DNA of 64,000 bases, taken from the NCBI RefSeq assembly GCF_021165955.1, contig NZ_CP088952.1:744001-808000 (forward strand). Direction: 5' to 3'. Of the stretch, positions 26,628 to 36,141 are shown piece after piece. The notes beneath the pieces are model-generated. The model did no database searches, had not been told where the DNA came from, and was given only the letters and a program-made list of their open reading frames with translations. The translations under genes and the position numbers were made by a program. This stretch comes from Massilia endophytica. Its GTDB lineage: Bacteria > Pseudomonadota > Gammaproteobacteria > Burkholderiales > Burkholderiaceae_D. The stretch's first letter is position 1, and every line of letters starts with the position of its first letter.

Positions 26628-28816
26628 ACGGTGGCAATCAAGGCAAGAATGGTCTGGACGATGGCGGCGAAGTCGAAACTCCAGCGGCGCGAGGCGCTGC
26701 TGTCGGCCTTGATGGTGCGGCTGTCATCGAGCTTGCTGGTGTCGAGCATATGTTTGCGTTCGGGGTCCAGCTCCGCCGACACGGCCTTCGCAGGCTTGAT
26801 CCACTCGAAGCGCTTCCAGCGTTCCTCGCCGTTCCATTGCACGGTTTCCTTGCTGCCGTCGGCGAACTTGACCACCAGCGTCTGCGGCACGGCCAGGCCG
26901 CGGCGGCGCAGGATCACGGTGGTGCGGAAGGGGAAGGGCCCCGTGCCTTCCTTCGCGTCGGGATGCGCCTTCTCCCATTTCCCGCGCAGATTGTCTTCCT
27001 GTTCGCCCGCCTGGTCCGCCGTGCGCTCGATGCGCCTGGCCTGTTCCGTCATGTAGCCGGGCTGCGGCAGCTCTTCCTCGCTGTCGAGGGCCGCAATGCG
27101 GTCGTCGACCTTGTTCACGGCATAGACCTGTTGGGCAAACATTCTCTCCACCAGCTGGCGCTGGCCCGTCGATTCCGCCAGCACTTCGCGCAGGTCCGCA
27201 ATGCTTGGATGGCGGAACTTCCAGCGCCGGTAGTATTCCTTGAAGGCGCGCTCCATCGCTTCCTTGCCGACCTGCGCTTCGAGATCCCGCAGCGCGACGG
27301 CCGAGCGCGAATACACTGGGCCGATGCCTTGCAGGCGGCCGTAGGCGTTCTCGCCCAGCGGGTCGGCGGGGTTCTCCAGTGCTGCGCCGGCGCGCTGGAA
27401 GGCAAACACGTCCCAGGTGGGGGCGATGCCCAGGCGCTTGAGCCAGGGCGTGGTGGCGGGGATTTTCCGGCCCGCGTCGCGCAGCATGCGCACATCCCAG
27501 TACTCGTTCAGCCCTTCGTCCAGCATGGGCTCCTCGAATTCGTTGTTCGCCAGGATGCCGTAGAAGTAGCCGTGGCCGAATTCGTGGATGGTGACGAAAT
27601 CCAGCAGCATCTCGCAGGTCGTCCCCGGCGACGCGTCTTCGCAGCTGTCCGTCGTGAAGAAGGTGGGGTATTCCATGCCGTCCGCCTCCGAGGCATTGTG
27701 CGGCGGGATCACGATCGTCACGGTCTTGTAGGGATAGGGGCCGAGCGTGTTCGAAAAGTGGCTCAGCGCGTCCTTGGCGGCCTTCAGCGCGCGCACGGCA
27801 TTGTGCGCGTACTCGGGCGGGAAGAGCACCGTCAGCTGCACTTTGGGGCTGCCTGGGCCGGTCCAGGTATCAATGAGAGGCCTGGCCGTGCGGTTGTCCG
27901 CTGTCCAGGCGAAATCGTGCACGTCGCCCTGCACGTAGTGGTGGGTGAGCAGGCCATCCTTCTCGACAGGCGCTCCCTGCAGCTCGCCAGTGGCGCCCAC
28001 GGTGTACCCTTTCGGTACCGTGAGTGTCACGTCGTAGCTGCCGAAGTCAGCATAGAACTCGGATTCGGCATGGAACTCGTGCACATTCCAGCGCGTGGCG
28101 GTGGCGCCGCGTTCGCCCGGCAGTTCCAGCACTCCGATCTTGGGAAACCACTGGGCCACAAGGTGGAAGCTGCCGAAGTAGCCCGTGCGCGCGATCACGC
28201 GCGGCAGCTGGTCGAAGAAGGCGATATCGAGGGTGGTGCTGCCGCCCGGTTCCACGGCCTGCGGCAACTCCAGCTTCACCACCGTCTGGTCGGTGGAGGG
28301 ACCGCCGTCCGGCTGCACGAAACTCCAGTTCACGGCCGCGCCGTTCTGGCGCACGTTGCGCAGCTCGATATAGCCCCATTCGCCGTCCTTCACGTCCGGG
28401 GCGCCGCCCCGGTTGCGCAGTTCGGTGAAGAAGGTACTGCCGCCATTCTGGAAAGCGTTGAGGTAGAGGTGCAGGTAGACGGCGTTCACCGGCTGCTGGC
28501 TGCGGTTGCGCCAGGTGAGCTGCTGGCGGCCCTCCACCGTATGTTTGACGGGATCGAGCCGGGCTTCGATCTTGTAATCCACTACCCGGTCCGACAGCGT
28601 GGCCTCGTTGCCGCTGCGCTCTCCGCCCCAGGCGCCGGGCGCGCTGGGCGTCCGCACGGCAGCGGCATCGGCCGCAGCGAAGGGAATGCCGGTGTCCGTG
28701 GTGGGCGTAGGCACGGCGACAACGAGGGCGCCCTGGGCGAACAATGTGGACTGAAGTGCAAGACCGGTCAGCAGGGCGGCGGCGGGCAGCACATTGAGCA
28801 GGCGGCGGAATCGCAT
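26624..28816 (-). CDS. Secreted M1-family metallopeptidase
   Basis: 730 residues. Signal peptide about 1-27, a long N-terminal beta domain, then the gluzincin motif HEFGHGYFYGILANNEFEE near residue 408 (HExxH plus the downstream Glu), DEGLNEYW and a helical C-terminal part, ending with the hydrophobic AAIVQTILALIATV. M1 enzymes are aminopeptidases; the usual GAMEN motif is replaced by DGMEYP, as in several bacterial relatives of unknown substrate. It lies divergent from dsbA and overlaps a membrane-protein gene. Confidence 0.88.
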   Translation of the reverse strand: MRFRRLLNVLPAAALLTGLALQSTLFAQGALVVAVPTPTTDTGIPFAAADAAAVRTPSAPGAWGGERSGNEATLSDRVVDYKIEARLDPVKHTVEGRQQLTWRNRSQQPVNAVYLHLYLNAFQNGGSTFFTELRNRGGAPDVKDGEWGYIELRNVRQNGAAVNWSFVQPDGGPSTDQTVVKLELPQAVEPGGSTTLDIAFFDQLPRVIARTGYFGSFHLVAQWFPKIGVLELPGERGATATRWNVHEFHAESEFYADFGSYDVTLTVPKGYTVGATGELQGAPVEKDGLLTHHYVQGDVHDFAWTADNRTARPLIDTWTGPGSPKVQLTVLFPPEYAHNAVRALKAAKDALSHFSNTLGPYPYKTVTIVIPPHNASEADGMEYPTFFTTDSCEDASPGTTCEMLLDFVTIHEFGHGYFYGILANNEFEEPMLDEGLNEYWDVRMLRDAGRKIPATTPWLKRLGIAPTWDVFAFQRAGAALENPADPLGENAYGRLQGIGPVYSRSAVALRDLEAQVGKEAMERAFKEYYRRWKFRHPSIADLREVLAESTGQRQLVERMFAQQVYAVNKVDDRIAALDSEEELPQPGYMTEQARRIERTADQAGEQEDNLRGKWEKAHPDAKEGTGPFPFRTTVILRRRGLAVPQTLVVKFADGSKETVQWNGEERWKRFEWIKPAKAVSAELDPERKHMLDTSKLDDSRTIKADSSASRRWSFDFAAIVQTILALIATV

Positions 28817-28854
28817 CGTTTCCCAATATCAGAAAGACAAGCCCGAAATATACC

Positions 28855-28875
28855 CGATTAAGTCAGCCTTAATCG
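28855..28875. promoter_or_regulatory. Perfect 8-bp inverted repeat between M1 peptidase and dsbA genes
   Basis: CGATTAAG (28855-28862) and CTTAATCG (28868-28875) flank a 5-base spacer in the 121-base divergent intergenic region. It has no T-run, lies 63 bases before the dsbA start and 39 bases before the M1 start, and is well placed as an operator for a dimeric regulator. The regulator is not known. Confidence 0.5.
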
Positions 28876-28937
28876 CCGCGGGAACAAAAAATGCTAAGCT
28901 GCGCGCGTCGATTGATTACCCAGGAAGGAAGAACACC

Positions 28938-29597
28938 ATGCGTTTCATGCGCTTCATGTTTGCCGTTTCGGCACTGATGGCTTTCACCGCTGGCGCCCGC
29001 GCGGCCGATCCGAGGGAGGGCGTGGAGTACCAGCGCCTGGCGAGCCCCGTGCGCACCGAGGCGCCGGGCAAGAAAGTGGAGGTGGTGGAGTTCTTCATGT
29101 ACACCTGCCCGCACTGCCACTCGCTGGACCCCATGCTGAGCGACTGGGTGAAGAAGCAGGGCGACAAGATTTCCTTCCGCCGCATCCACTTCCCGCAAGG
29201 TGGCAGCGATCCGCTGGCGCATGCCTATATCACGCTGGAAGCCATGGGCCAGCCGGACGCGGTGCACAGCAAGATCTTCCGCGCCATCCACATCGACCGC
29301 TCGCGCATCTACCGCGACGAGAAGGCGCTGAACGATTTCATTGTGGCCAACGGCATCGACAAGGCGAAATACGATTCGTACTTCAATTCTTTCGCCGTAC
29401 AGACTAAACTTAAGCGTTCGGCCCAGGCAGTGGCGGCCTACAAGGTGGATTCGGCCCCGACCATCGTGATCGATGGCCGCTTCGTCACCTCGCCCACCCT
29501 GGCCGGCAAGCCGGGCCAGTCGGAAGCGGCATCGCAGATGCAGACCCTGGCCGTGATGGATTACCTGGTCAACAAGGCCGCAGCCGAGAAGAAGTGA
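28938..29597 (+). CDS. dsbA: Thiol:disulfide interchange protein DsbA
   Basis: 219 residues. Signal peptide about 1-22, thioredoxin fold with an inserted helical domain, active site CPHC at 57-60 and the cis-proline loop SAPTIVIDGRF. Introduces disulfides into periplasmic proteins. AGGAAGGAAG lies just before the ATG at 28938; the longer open frame has no support. Followed directly by a small membrane protein gene. Confidence 0.93.
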   Translation: MRFMRFMFAVSALMAFTAGARAADPREGVEYQRLASPVRTEAPGKKVEVVEFFMYTCPHCHSLDPMLSDWVKKQGDKISFRRIHFPQGGSDPLAHAYITLEAMGQPDAVHSKIFRAIHIDRSRIYRDEKALNDFIVANGIDKAKYDSYFNSFAVQTKLKRSAQAVAAYKVDSAPTIVIDGRFVTSPTLAGKPGQSEAASQMQTLAVMDYLVNKAAAEKK

Positions 29598-29602
29598 AAA
29601 CC

Positions 29603-29914
29603 ATGAACGAACGTGAAGAAGGCGCGATGAAGATGTACAGCGAGCTGGAGCCGGATGAGAGCCGGCTGTTCAGCACGAGCAACATCAATCACGCCGCCTG
29701 GTGCCTGGTGGTGGCGCTGGCCGCGTTCGCGCTCTGGCTCATGGTGGCGCTGGTGAATGCCGAGAACCAGCGCAATGCGCTGATGACCAAGCAGTGCCAG
29801 GACCGCGTGTTCAAGGAAGAGGTGGACAAGATCTGCATGCTCACCGTCCGCTCGCGCGAGCACTGGTGGCAGCATCTCGCCTATGCGCTGACGAATCTCA
29901 GCCCCCAGAAGTAA
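29603..29914 (+). CDS. Small single-span membrane protein, unknown
   Basis: 103 residues. One clear membrane helix (CLVVALAAFALWLMVALV) with the N-terminus likely in the cytoplasm, and a periplasmic part with two cysteines (KQCQDRVFKEEVDKICML). A GTG at 29594 that overlaps the dsbA stop is an alternative start. Being cotranscribed with dsbA and having two cysteines, it may be a DsbA client or helper; function unknown. Confidence 0.72.
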   Translation: MNEREEGAMKMYSELEPDESRLFSTSNINHAAWCLVVALAAFALWLMVALVNAENQRNALMTKQCQDRVFKEEVDKICMLTVRSREHWWQHLAYALTNLSPQK

Positions 29915-29946
29915 AAAAATCCCGCCTCGCAGCGGGATTTTTTTTC
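29914..29946. terminator. Bidirectional rho-independent terminator
   Basis: ATCCCGC pairs with GCGGGAT, with an A-run on the left and a T-run on the right, so it can end both the dsbA transcript (+) and the long xylan transcript (-). The GH3 stop codon lies within it (29945-29947). Confidence 0.9.
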
Positions 29947-32326
29947 AGCCTACCATCAGCTTGACCGATTTCAGGTCCACGCTGTTCGGTCCAGCGTGGA
30001 TGGTGAAGCTGCCCGGCTCCACCACCCGCACCATGTCGGCGTTATAGAACTGCAGGTCGGCAGGGCGGATGTCGAAGCTCAGGGTCTTCTGTTCGCCGGG
30101 CTGCAGTGTCACCCGGCGGAAGGCTTTCAGCTCCAGCACCGGACGGGTGACGGAGCTCACGTCGTCGCGGATATAGATCTGCACCACCTCGTCGCCCGCC
30201 ACTGCGCCAACGTTGCGCACGTCCACTTGCACCTGCGTCGATTCGCCCACCTTGATGCTCGCCTTGCTCAGGCGGGGGGCAGAGATTTCGAAGCGCGTGT
30301 AGCTCAGGCCAAAGCCGAAGGGGTAGAGCGGCTTGGTGCTGCCGTCGATATAGCCGCGCCGTGCGGAAGGCTTGTGGTTGTAGAACACGGGCAGCTGGCC
30401 CACATCGCGTGCGATGGACACGGGCAGCTTGCCGCCGGGGTTGGCGCGGCCGAAGAGGATATCGGCCGCCGCGTGGCCGGTTTCCTGGCCCATGTACCAG
30501 CCCTCCACCAGCGCGTCCGCGCGTTCGGCGAGCAGGTTGACGGAGAGCGGGCGGCCGTTCAGCAGGAACACCACGGTCGGCTTGCCCAGGGCGAAAATGG
30601 CCTTCGCCAGGTCGTTCTGCTGGCCCATCAGGTCAAGGCTGTTGCGGTCGCCCAGGTGGTTGTCGGCCCAGGCTTCGCGGCTGGTCTGCTCGTTGTCGCC
30701 CAGGACCATGATGATGGTGTCGGCCGATTTCGCGGCCTGCACGGCTTCAGCGATCAGGCGCGCGTTCACTTCGGGCGGCGTGAACTTGATCTCGTCCTTG
30801 CCCCAGATGCGCTCTTCGGTGATGCGCACGCCTTCCGAGTACTGCAGTTCGAAGCCCTGCGCCTTGGCCTCCGCCTGCAGGCCCTCGTAGATAGACACCA
30901 CATGGCGCGGCACGTCCGAGTAGCCGCCGATAGGGCAGTCCTTGGCGTGGGTGCCGAGCAGCAGGACCTTGCCCACCTTCTTGCCATTCAGGGGCAGCAG
31001 GCCCTTGTCGTTCTTCAGCAGCACCACGCTGCGGCGGGCGGCTTCGCGCGCCAGGGCCACGGCATCCTCTGTGGCGGTCAGCTTGTCGGCCAGCTGCGGA
31101 TCTACGTAAGGGTTCTCGAACAGGCCGGAAAGGAATTTCAGTTCGAGGATGCGGCGCACGATGGTGTCGATCTCCGCCTCGCTCACGCGCCTTTCGGTCA
31201 CCAGCTCCTTGAGCTTGCGGTAGCCGAAGCCGTCCGGCGTTTCGATGTCCACGCCCGCCTTGATGGCGCGGAAGGCGGCTTCCTTCTCGTTCGCCACGAG
31301 CGAATGGCGGCTCACCAGTTCCTTGATGCCGAAATAGTCGGACACGGTCACGCCCTTGAAGCCCCATTCCTCGCGCAGCACCTTGTGCAGCAGCCAGCGG
31401 TTGGCGTGCGAAGGCAGGCCGCCGATCTCGTTATACGAGGGCATGACGGCGGCGACAGGCGTTTCCTTGATCAGCCTTTCAAAGGGCGGGAAGAATTCCT
31501 CGCGCAGGGTGCGTTCGCTGACCTCCGCCGGGCCGATATTGGTGCCGCTTTCGGGCTGGCCGTGGCCGGTCATGTGCTTGAGGGTGGCCAGCACCTTGTC
31601 CTTTGCCAGCTTGCGGGTATCGCCGGAGAAGCCCAGCACCGCAGCCTTGCCCATCTCGGCGCACAGGTGGGGATCTTCGCCGAAGGTCTCCTCAATACGT
31701 CCCCAGCGCGGCTCGCGGGCAACGTCCACCACCGGCGCCAGCGCAAGGTTCGCGCCGCGCGCGCGCATTTCGCGGGCAGCCACGCTGAAGACCTTGCGCG
31801 CCATGTCCGGGTCGAAGGACGATGCGAGGCCGATAGCCTGGGGGAAGGAAGTGGCGTCGCGCGCCACATAGCCGTGCAGCGCTTCCTCGTGCATGAACAT
31901 CGGAATGCCCAGGCGCGTCTGCTCCACGGCCCACTTCTGGGCGGCATTGATGTAGGTGGCGGTTTCCAGGGCGTTCCGGTTGGTCAGCGCGCCGCTGTCG
32001 CCCGCGCCGCCTGCCGCGGCCTGGCCCTGGCGGTCCGAGGGGCGTGCGATCATGCCCAGGCCGTGGGGATAGGCCTGCGAGGTCTTGGCTGGGGAGAAGT
32101 CGCCGTTGGCTTCCTCGATCTTGTTCTTTTCCTGCCAGATGCAGTCCATCTGGGCGATCTTCTCGTCCAGCGTCATGCGGCGCAGCAGGTCGTCGATACG
32201 CTTCGGAATGGGCGCCGCGGCGTCCTTGTAGACGGCCTTGGGGGCGCCGATGGCCATGGGAGGAATGGCGGCCAGACCCGCCAGGCCCGTCATCGATGAG
32301 AGGAACTGCCTGCGCTTGTTGCTCAT
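29945..32326 (-). CDS. Glycoside hydrolase family 3 (beta-xylosidase / beta-glucosidase type)
   Basis: 793 residues. Starts with a probable Tat signal (NKRRQFLSSMTGLAGLAA), then the (beta/alpha)8 domain with KHMTGHG and the nucleophile D330 in VTVSDYFGI, the second domain with GDNEQTSREAW and a C-terminal fibronectin-III-like domain (LELKAFRRVTLQPGEQKTL). Context (end of a xylose operon) favours beta-xylosidase; beta-glucosidase cannot be excluded by motif. Tat export means the enzyme folds in the cytoplasm and works in the periplasm. It lies 36 bases after xylH. Confidence 0.92.
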   Translation of the reverse strand: MSNKRRQFLSSMTGLAGLAAIPPMAIGAPKAVYKDAAAPIPKRIDDLLRRMTLDEKIAQMDCIWQEKNKIEEANGDFSPAKTSQAYPHGLGMIARPSDRQGQAAAGGAGDSGALTNRNALETATYINAAQKWAVEQTRLGIPMFMHEEALHGYVARDATSFPQAIGLASSFDPDMARKVFSVAAREMRARGANLALAPVVDVAREPRWGRIEETFGEDPHLCAEMGKAAVLGFSGDTRKLAKDKVLATLKHMTGHGQPESGTNIGPAEVSERTLREEFFPPFERLIKETPVAAVMPSYNEIGGLPSHANRWLLHKVLREEWGFKGVTVSDYFGIKELVSRHSLVANEKEAAFRAIKAGVDIETPDGFGYRKLKELVTERRVSEAEIDTIVRRILELKFLSGLFENPYVDPQLADKLTATEDAVALAREAARRSVVLLKNDKGLLPLNGKKVGKVLLLGTHAKDCPIGGYSDVPRHVVSIYEGLQAEAKAQGFELQYSEGVRITEERIWGKDEIKFTPPEVNARLIAEAVQAAKSADTIIMVLGDNEQTSREAWADNHLGDRNSLDLMGQQNDLAKAIFALGKPTVVFLLNGRPLSVNLLAERADALVEGWYMGQETGHAAADILFGRANPGGKLPVSIARDVGQLPVFYNHKPSARRGYIDGSTKPLYPFGFGLSYTRFEISAPRLSKASIKVGESTQVQVDVRNVGAVAGDEVVQIYIRDDVSSVTRPVLELKAFRRVTLQPGEQKTLSFDIRPADLQFYNADMVRVVEPGSFTIHAGPNSVDLKSVKLMVG

Positions 32327-32362
32327 TGCTGCTGTCTCCTTTGTTGTTTTCGAGGTGTTCGT

Positions 32363-33505
32363 TCAGCGTTTGCCGGAGCGTGTGGCGACATCCACCCACA
32401 CCGCCAGCGTCAGGATCAGGCCCTTGACGATCATCTGCCAGTAGGTATCCACGTCCAGCATGGACATGCCGTTATCGAGGCTGGCCATGACGAGCGCGCC
32501 GATCAGCGCGCCGTACACGGTGCCCGAGCCGCCGCGCATGGAGGTGCCGCCGATGAAGCAGGCAGCAATGGCATCCAGTTCGCCGGAGGTGCCTGCGGAA
32601 GGCGAGCCCGCGGCCAGGCGGGCCGTATTGACGATGCCCGCCAGCGCGCACATGAGGCCCATGATCCCGAAGATCCACAGCTTCACGGCCTGCACGTTGA
32701 TGCCCGAGAGGCGGGTCGCCTCCATATTGCTGCCGACGGCGTAGATGCGGCGGCCGAAGACGGTCTGGGTGGTCATGTAGGTGAAGATGCCCAGGAGCGC
32801 GAGCAGGAGCAGTACCGGCAGCGGCACGCCTTCATAGCTGTTCAGGGTCGTCACGAAGGCAAAGATCACGGCGCCGATGGCGCCGATCTTCACGGCGTCG
32901 CGCCAGACCGGCGCCTGCTGCAGCCCGTGCTTGGCGCGGCTGCGGCGCTGGCTCCACGCGAGGAAGATGGCCACGGCAAACAGGCCCACGCCCAGGAGCA
33001 CGCCCAGTTGCGGCGGGAGATAGCCCTGGCCGATCTGGACCATGTTGTCCGATACCGGCGCGACGGTGATGCCGTCCGTTACGCCGAGCACGATGCCGCG
33101 ATAGGCCAGCATGCCGCCCAGGCCCACGATGAAGGAGGGAATGTGCAGGTAGGCCGTGAGGTAGCCGTTGAACAGTCCAAGTGCGAGACCCGCCGCCAGA
33201 ACGGCAAGCAGGTTGACGGGCAGCGGCAGGCCATGCGTGACATCCAGCACGGCAGCCACGCCGCCGAGCAGGCCAAGCAGGGAGCCGACCGAGAGGTCGA
33301 TCTCGCCCGCGATGATCACCAGCGACATGCCGCAGGCGACGATGCCGGTAATGGCCATCTGCCGCATCAGGTTGGACATGTTGCGCGGGGTGAGGAAGCC
33401 GCCTTCCGTCTTCCAGGAGAAGAAGGCCCAGATCAGCGCGATGGCGATCAGCAGGGCGAGGATTTTGTACTGCGTGAAGAGCTTCTTGAGTTGGGTGCTT
33501 TTCAT
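32363..33505 (-). CDS. xylH: Xylose ABC transporter, permease
   Basis: 380 residues, about ten membrane helices. AraH/RbsC family permease with CGMSLVIIAGEIDLSVGS, a signature of sugar ABC permeases. Forms the membrane channel with XylG as ATPase and XylF as binding protein. In order and length it matches XylH. Confidence 0.92.
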   Translation of the reverse strand: MKSTQLKKLFTQYKILALLIAIALIWAFFSWKTEGGFLTPRNMSNLMRQMAITGIVACGMSLVIIAGEIDLSVGSLLGLLGGVAAVLDVTHGLPLPVNLLAVLAAGLALGLFNGYLTAYLHIPSFIVGLGGMLAYRGIVLGVTDGITVAPVSDNMVQIGQGYLPPQLGVLLGVGLFAVAIFLAWSQRRSRAKHGLQQAPVWRDAVKIGAIGAVIFAFVTTLNSYEGVPLPVLLLLALLGIFTYMTTQTVFGRRIYAVGSNMEATRLSGINVQAVKLWIFGIMGLMCALAGIVNTARLAAGSPSAGTSGELDAIAACFIGGTSMRGGSGTVYGALIGALVMASLDNGMSMLDVDTYWQMIVKGLILTLAVWVDVATRSGKR

Positions 33506-33520
33506 AATCGTTCTGAATGT

Positions 33521-35062
33521 TCAGTGCAGCGTGGCTGCCGTATCCTGGTCCAGGGCCGCCGCCAGCAGGGTTTCCTGGGTGAGCCCTTCGTTGACGAAGT
33601 CCCCGCGCAGCTGGCCTTCGCCGATCACCAGCACGCGGTCCGACACGCCCAGCACTTCCTGCAGCTCGGAGGAGACCATAATGATGGACACGCCCTCGGC
33701 GGCGAGATTGAGCATCAGCTGATAGATCTCGAACTTCGCGCCCACATCCACCCCGCGCGTCGGCTCGTCGAGGATGAGGATCTTCGGTTTGGTCAGCAGC
33801 ATCTTGGACAGCACGGCCTTCTGCTGGTTGCCGCCGGAGAGGCCCGTAATCGGCAGGAAGGGACTGGCAGTCTTGACCTTCAGCCGCGCGATCTCCTCGC
33901 GCACGGTGCGCAGCTCTTCCTCCGGATTGATGCGGGTTCCGTGGGAGAACTGCTGCAGCACGCTCAGCGTCATGTTCTGGCCGACGCTCAGGTCCGGCAC
34001 AATGCCGTGGTGCTTGCGGTCTTCCGGCACCATGGCCAGGCCGCTGCGGATGGATTTCAGCGGCGTGCCGGTATCGAGCTTGCGGCCATCGAGCCAGACC
34101 TCGGCCGCGCACGGTCCTTCGTAAGCGCCGAAGATGGCCGAAACGAGCTCCGTGCGGCCCGCGCCCACAAGCCCGGCGATGCCGAGGATTTCGCCCTTGC
34201 GCAGCGTGAAGGAGATGTTGTCCACGCGCTTGCGCTGCGGGTTGTCGGCATCGAAGCAGTTCACGTTGCGCGCTTCGAACACCACCTCGCCGGGGGTATG
34301 CCTGCGTTCGGGGTAGAGCTGGTTCATCTCCCGCCCCACCATCTGGGCGATGATGCGGTCGATGTTCATCTCGCGCATGGGTGTGGTGGCGATGTGCTGG
34401 CCGTCGCGGATGGTGACGATGGTGTCGCAGATGGCCTCGATCTCGTCCAGCTTGTGGGAGATATAGATGCAGGCCACGCCTTTCTCTTTCAGCGAACGCA
34501 CGATATCGAGGAGCACGGCGATTTCGGAGGCCGTGAGCGAGGAGGAAGGCTCGTCCAGGATCAGCACGCGCGCCTTCTTGTTCAGCGCCTTGGCGATCTC
34601 GATCAGCTGCTGGTAGCCGCCGCCGTACTGCTTCACGGGCAGCACCACATTGATATCGCGGATATTGAGTTCGGCCAGCAGCTCCTCGGCGCGGCGGTTC
34701 ATGGCGTCGTAGTCCATGCGTCCGCCGGGCAGGGTGATCTCGTTCCCGAGGAACATGTTCTCCGTCACGGAGAGTTCGGGTACCAGCATCAGTTCCTGGT
34801 GGATGATGACGATGCCTGCTTCCTCGGTCTCGCGGATCGACTGCGCACGCAGGGGCGATCCTTGCCACAGGATCTCGCCATCCCAGGTGCCGTAGGGGTA
34901 CACGCCGGACAGCACCTTCATCAGTGTGGATTTGCCGGCGCCGTTCTCGCCGCACAGGCCGATGCATTCGCCCGGCCTGACCTTGATGTCGATGCCGTTC
35001 AGGGCGCGAACACCGTCGAACTGCTTGACGATGTTCTTCATCTCAAGAAGATAGTCGCTCAT
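33521..35062 (-). CDS. xylG: Xylose ABC transporter, double ATP-binding protein
   Basis: 513 residues. Two fused ABC domains: the first with Walker A GENGAGKST (38-46), QQLIEIAKAL and ILDEPSSSL; the second with GLVGAGRTEL and LSGGNQQKAVLSKMLLTKPKILILDEP cut into signature and Walker B. As usual in this family, the second Walker A is degenerate. Lies between xylF and xylH; gaps are 10 and 15 bases. Confidence 0.94.
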   Translation of the reverse strand: MSDYLLEMKNIVKQFDGVRALNGIDIKVRPGECIGLCGENGAGKSTLMKVLSGVYPYGTWDGEILWQGSPLRAQSIRETEEAGIVIIHQELMLVPELSVTENMFLGNEITLPGGRMDYDAMNRRAEELLAELNIRDINVVLPVKQYGGGYQQLIEIAKALNKKARVLILDEPSSSLTASEIAVLLDIVRSLKEKGVACIYISHKLDEIEAICDTIVTIRDGQHIATTPMREMNIDRIIAQMVGREMNQLYPERRHTPGEVVFEARNVNCFDADNPQRKRVDNISFTLRKGEILGIAGLVGAGRTELVSAIFGAYEGPCAAEVWLDGRKLDTGTPLKSIRSGLAMVPEDRKHHGIVPDLSVGQNMTLSVLQQFSHGTRINPEEELRTVREEIARLKVKTASPFLPITGLSGGNQQKAVLSKMLLTKPKILILDEPTRGVDVGAKFEIYQLMLNLAAEGVSIIMVSSELQEVLGVSDRVLVIGEGQLRGDFVNEGLTQETLLAAALDQDTAATLH

Positions 35063-35072
35063 GCGGCCCTGC

Positions 35073-36077
35073 TCAGTTGGCGGAGAGTTGGGCCTTCGTG
35101 TAGAAGCCGTCGTCCACGAGCGTATTGATATTCGCCTTGGTCAGGGGCGTCGGTTTCAGGAGCAGGGTGTCCACTTTCTTGAAGCCGTTATTGTAGGAGG
35201 CATTGAAGGCAGGCTTCTCGTTGCGCACCAGTTGGACGGACAGCTTGGCCGCTTCCGAGGCCAGCACCTTCAGGGGTTTGTACACAGTGACAGCCTGGGT
35301 GCCCGCGATCACGCGCTTCACGGCCGCGAGGTCGGCGTCCTGGCCGGAGACCGGCACCTTGCCCTGCAGCTTCTGCGCCGTCAGGGCCTGGATCGCGCCG
35401 CCCGCCGTGGCGTCGTTGGAAGCCACGATGGCGTCGATCTTGTTGCCGTTCGCGGTCAGGGCGTTCTCGATGATGGCCAGCGCCTCGGACGGGCTCCAGT
35501 CCTTCACCCACTGCTTGCCCACGATCTTGATGTCGCCCTTGTCCACCAGGGGCTGCAGCACCTTCATCTGGCCTTCGCGCAGCATCTTGGCGTTGTTGTC
35601 GGTGGGCGCGCCGCCCAGCAGGTAGTAGTTGCCCTTCGGTTTGGCGGCCACCACGGCCTGGGCCTGCATCTCGCCGACCTTCTCGTTGTCGAAGGAGATG
35701 TAGGCGTCGATGTCGGAATTGAGAATGAGGCGGTCGTAGGAGACCACCTTGATCCTGGACTTCTTCGCCTCCCGCACGGCGTTGTTGAGCACCGTGGCGT
35801 TGTAGGGAACGATCACCAGCACGTCCACGCCGCGCGAGATCAGGTTCTCGATCTGGGAGATCTGGCGCTGTTCGCTGGCGTCCGCGGACTGCACGTACAC
35901 CTTGGCCCCCATCTTCTCTGCAGCGGCCACGAAGTAGTCGCGGTCGCGGGTCCAGCGCTCGAGGCGCAGGTCGTCGATGGAGAAGCCGATTTTCGGATTC
36001 TTTGCGTCGGCCATGGCCGCGCCGCTTGCCAGCGCGAACATCGCGCCCAGGATTGCCACCTTAAACTTCTTGTTCAT
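35073..36077 (-). CDS. xylF: D-xylose-binding periplasmic protein
   Basis: 334 residues. Signal peptide about 1-23, then a type I periplasmic binding fold (IGFSIDDLRLERWTRDRDYF, ENLISRGVDVLVIVPYN, GQDADLAAVKRV). Binds D-xylose in the periplasm and hands it to XylH. A GGAGACAAAG element precedes the ATG. First gene of the transporter part of the operon, 64 bases after xylD. Confidence 0.94.
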   Translation of the reverse strand: MNKKFKVAILGAMFALASGAAMADAKNPKIGFSIDDLRLERWTRDRDYFVAAAEKMGAKVYVQSADASEQRQISQIENLISRGVDVLVIVPYNATVLNNAVREAKKSRIKVVSYDRLILNSDIDAYISFDNEKVGEMQAQAVVAAKPKGNYYLLGGAPTDNNAKMLREGQMKVLQPLVDKGDIKIVGKQWVKDWSPSEALAIIENALTANGNKIDAIVASNDATAGGAIQALTAQKLQGKVPVSGQDADLAAVKRVIAGTQAVTVYKPLKVLASEAAKLSVQLVRNEKPAFNASYNNGFKKVDTLLLKPTPLTKANINTLVDDGFYTKAQLSAN

Positions 36078-36141
36078 CTTTGTCTCCTAAGATTGAAGCC
36101 GTCATCTACGTGGATGCAGCCGGTGTTGTGTGGTCAAGGCA

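Noticed and set aside
32927..35128. 733-codon plus-strand frame opposite xylG and xylH
   Set aside because: His/Gln/Arg/Ala-rich composition typical of antisense frames in GC-rich DNA; the opposite strand encodes clear transporter proteins.
32363..36077. Ribose or arabinose rather than xylose as substrate of the ABC importer
   Set aside because: The binding protein form and the surrounding Weimberg and xylosidase genes favour xylose, though binding of related pentoses cannot be excluded.
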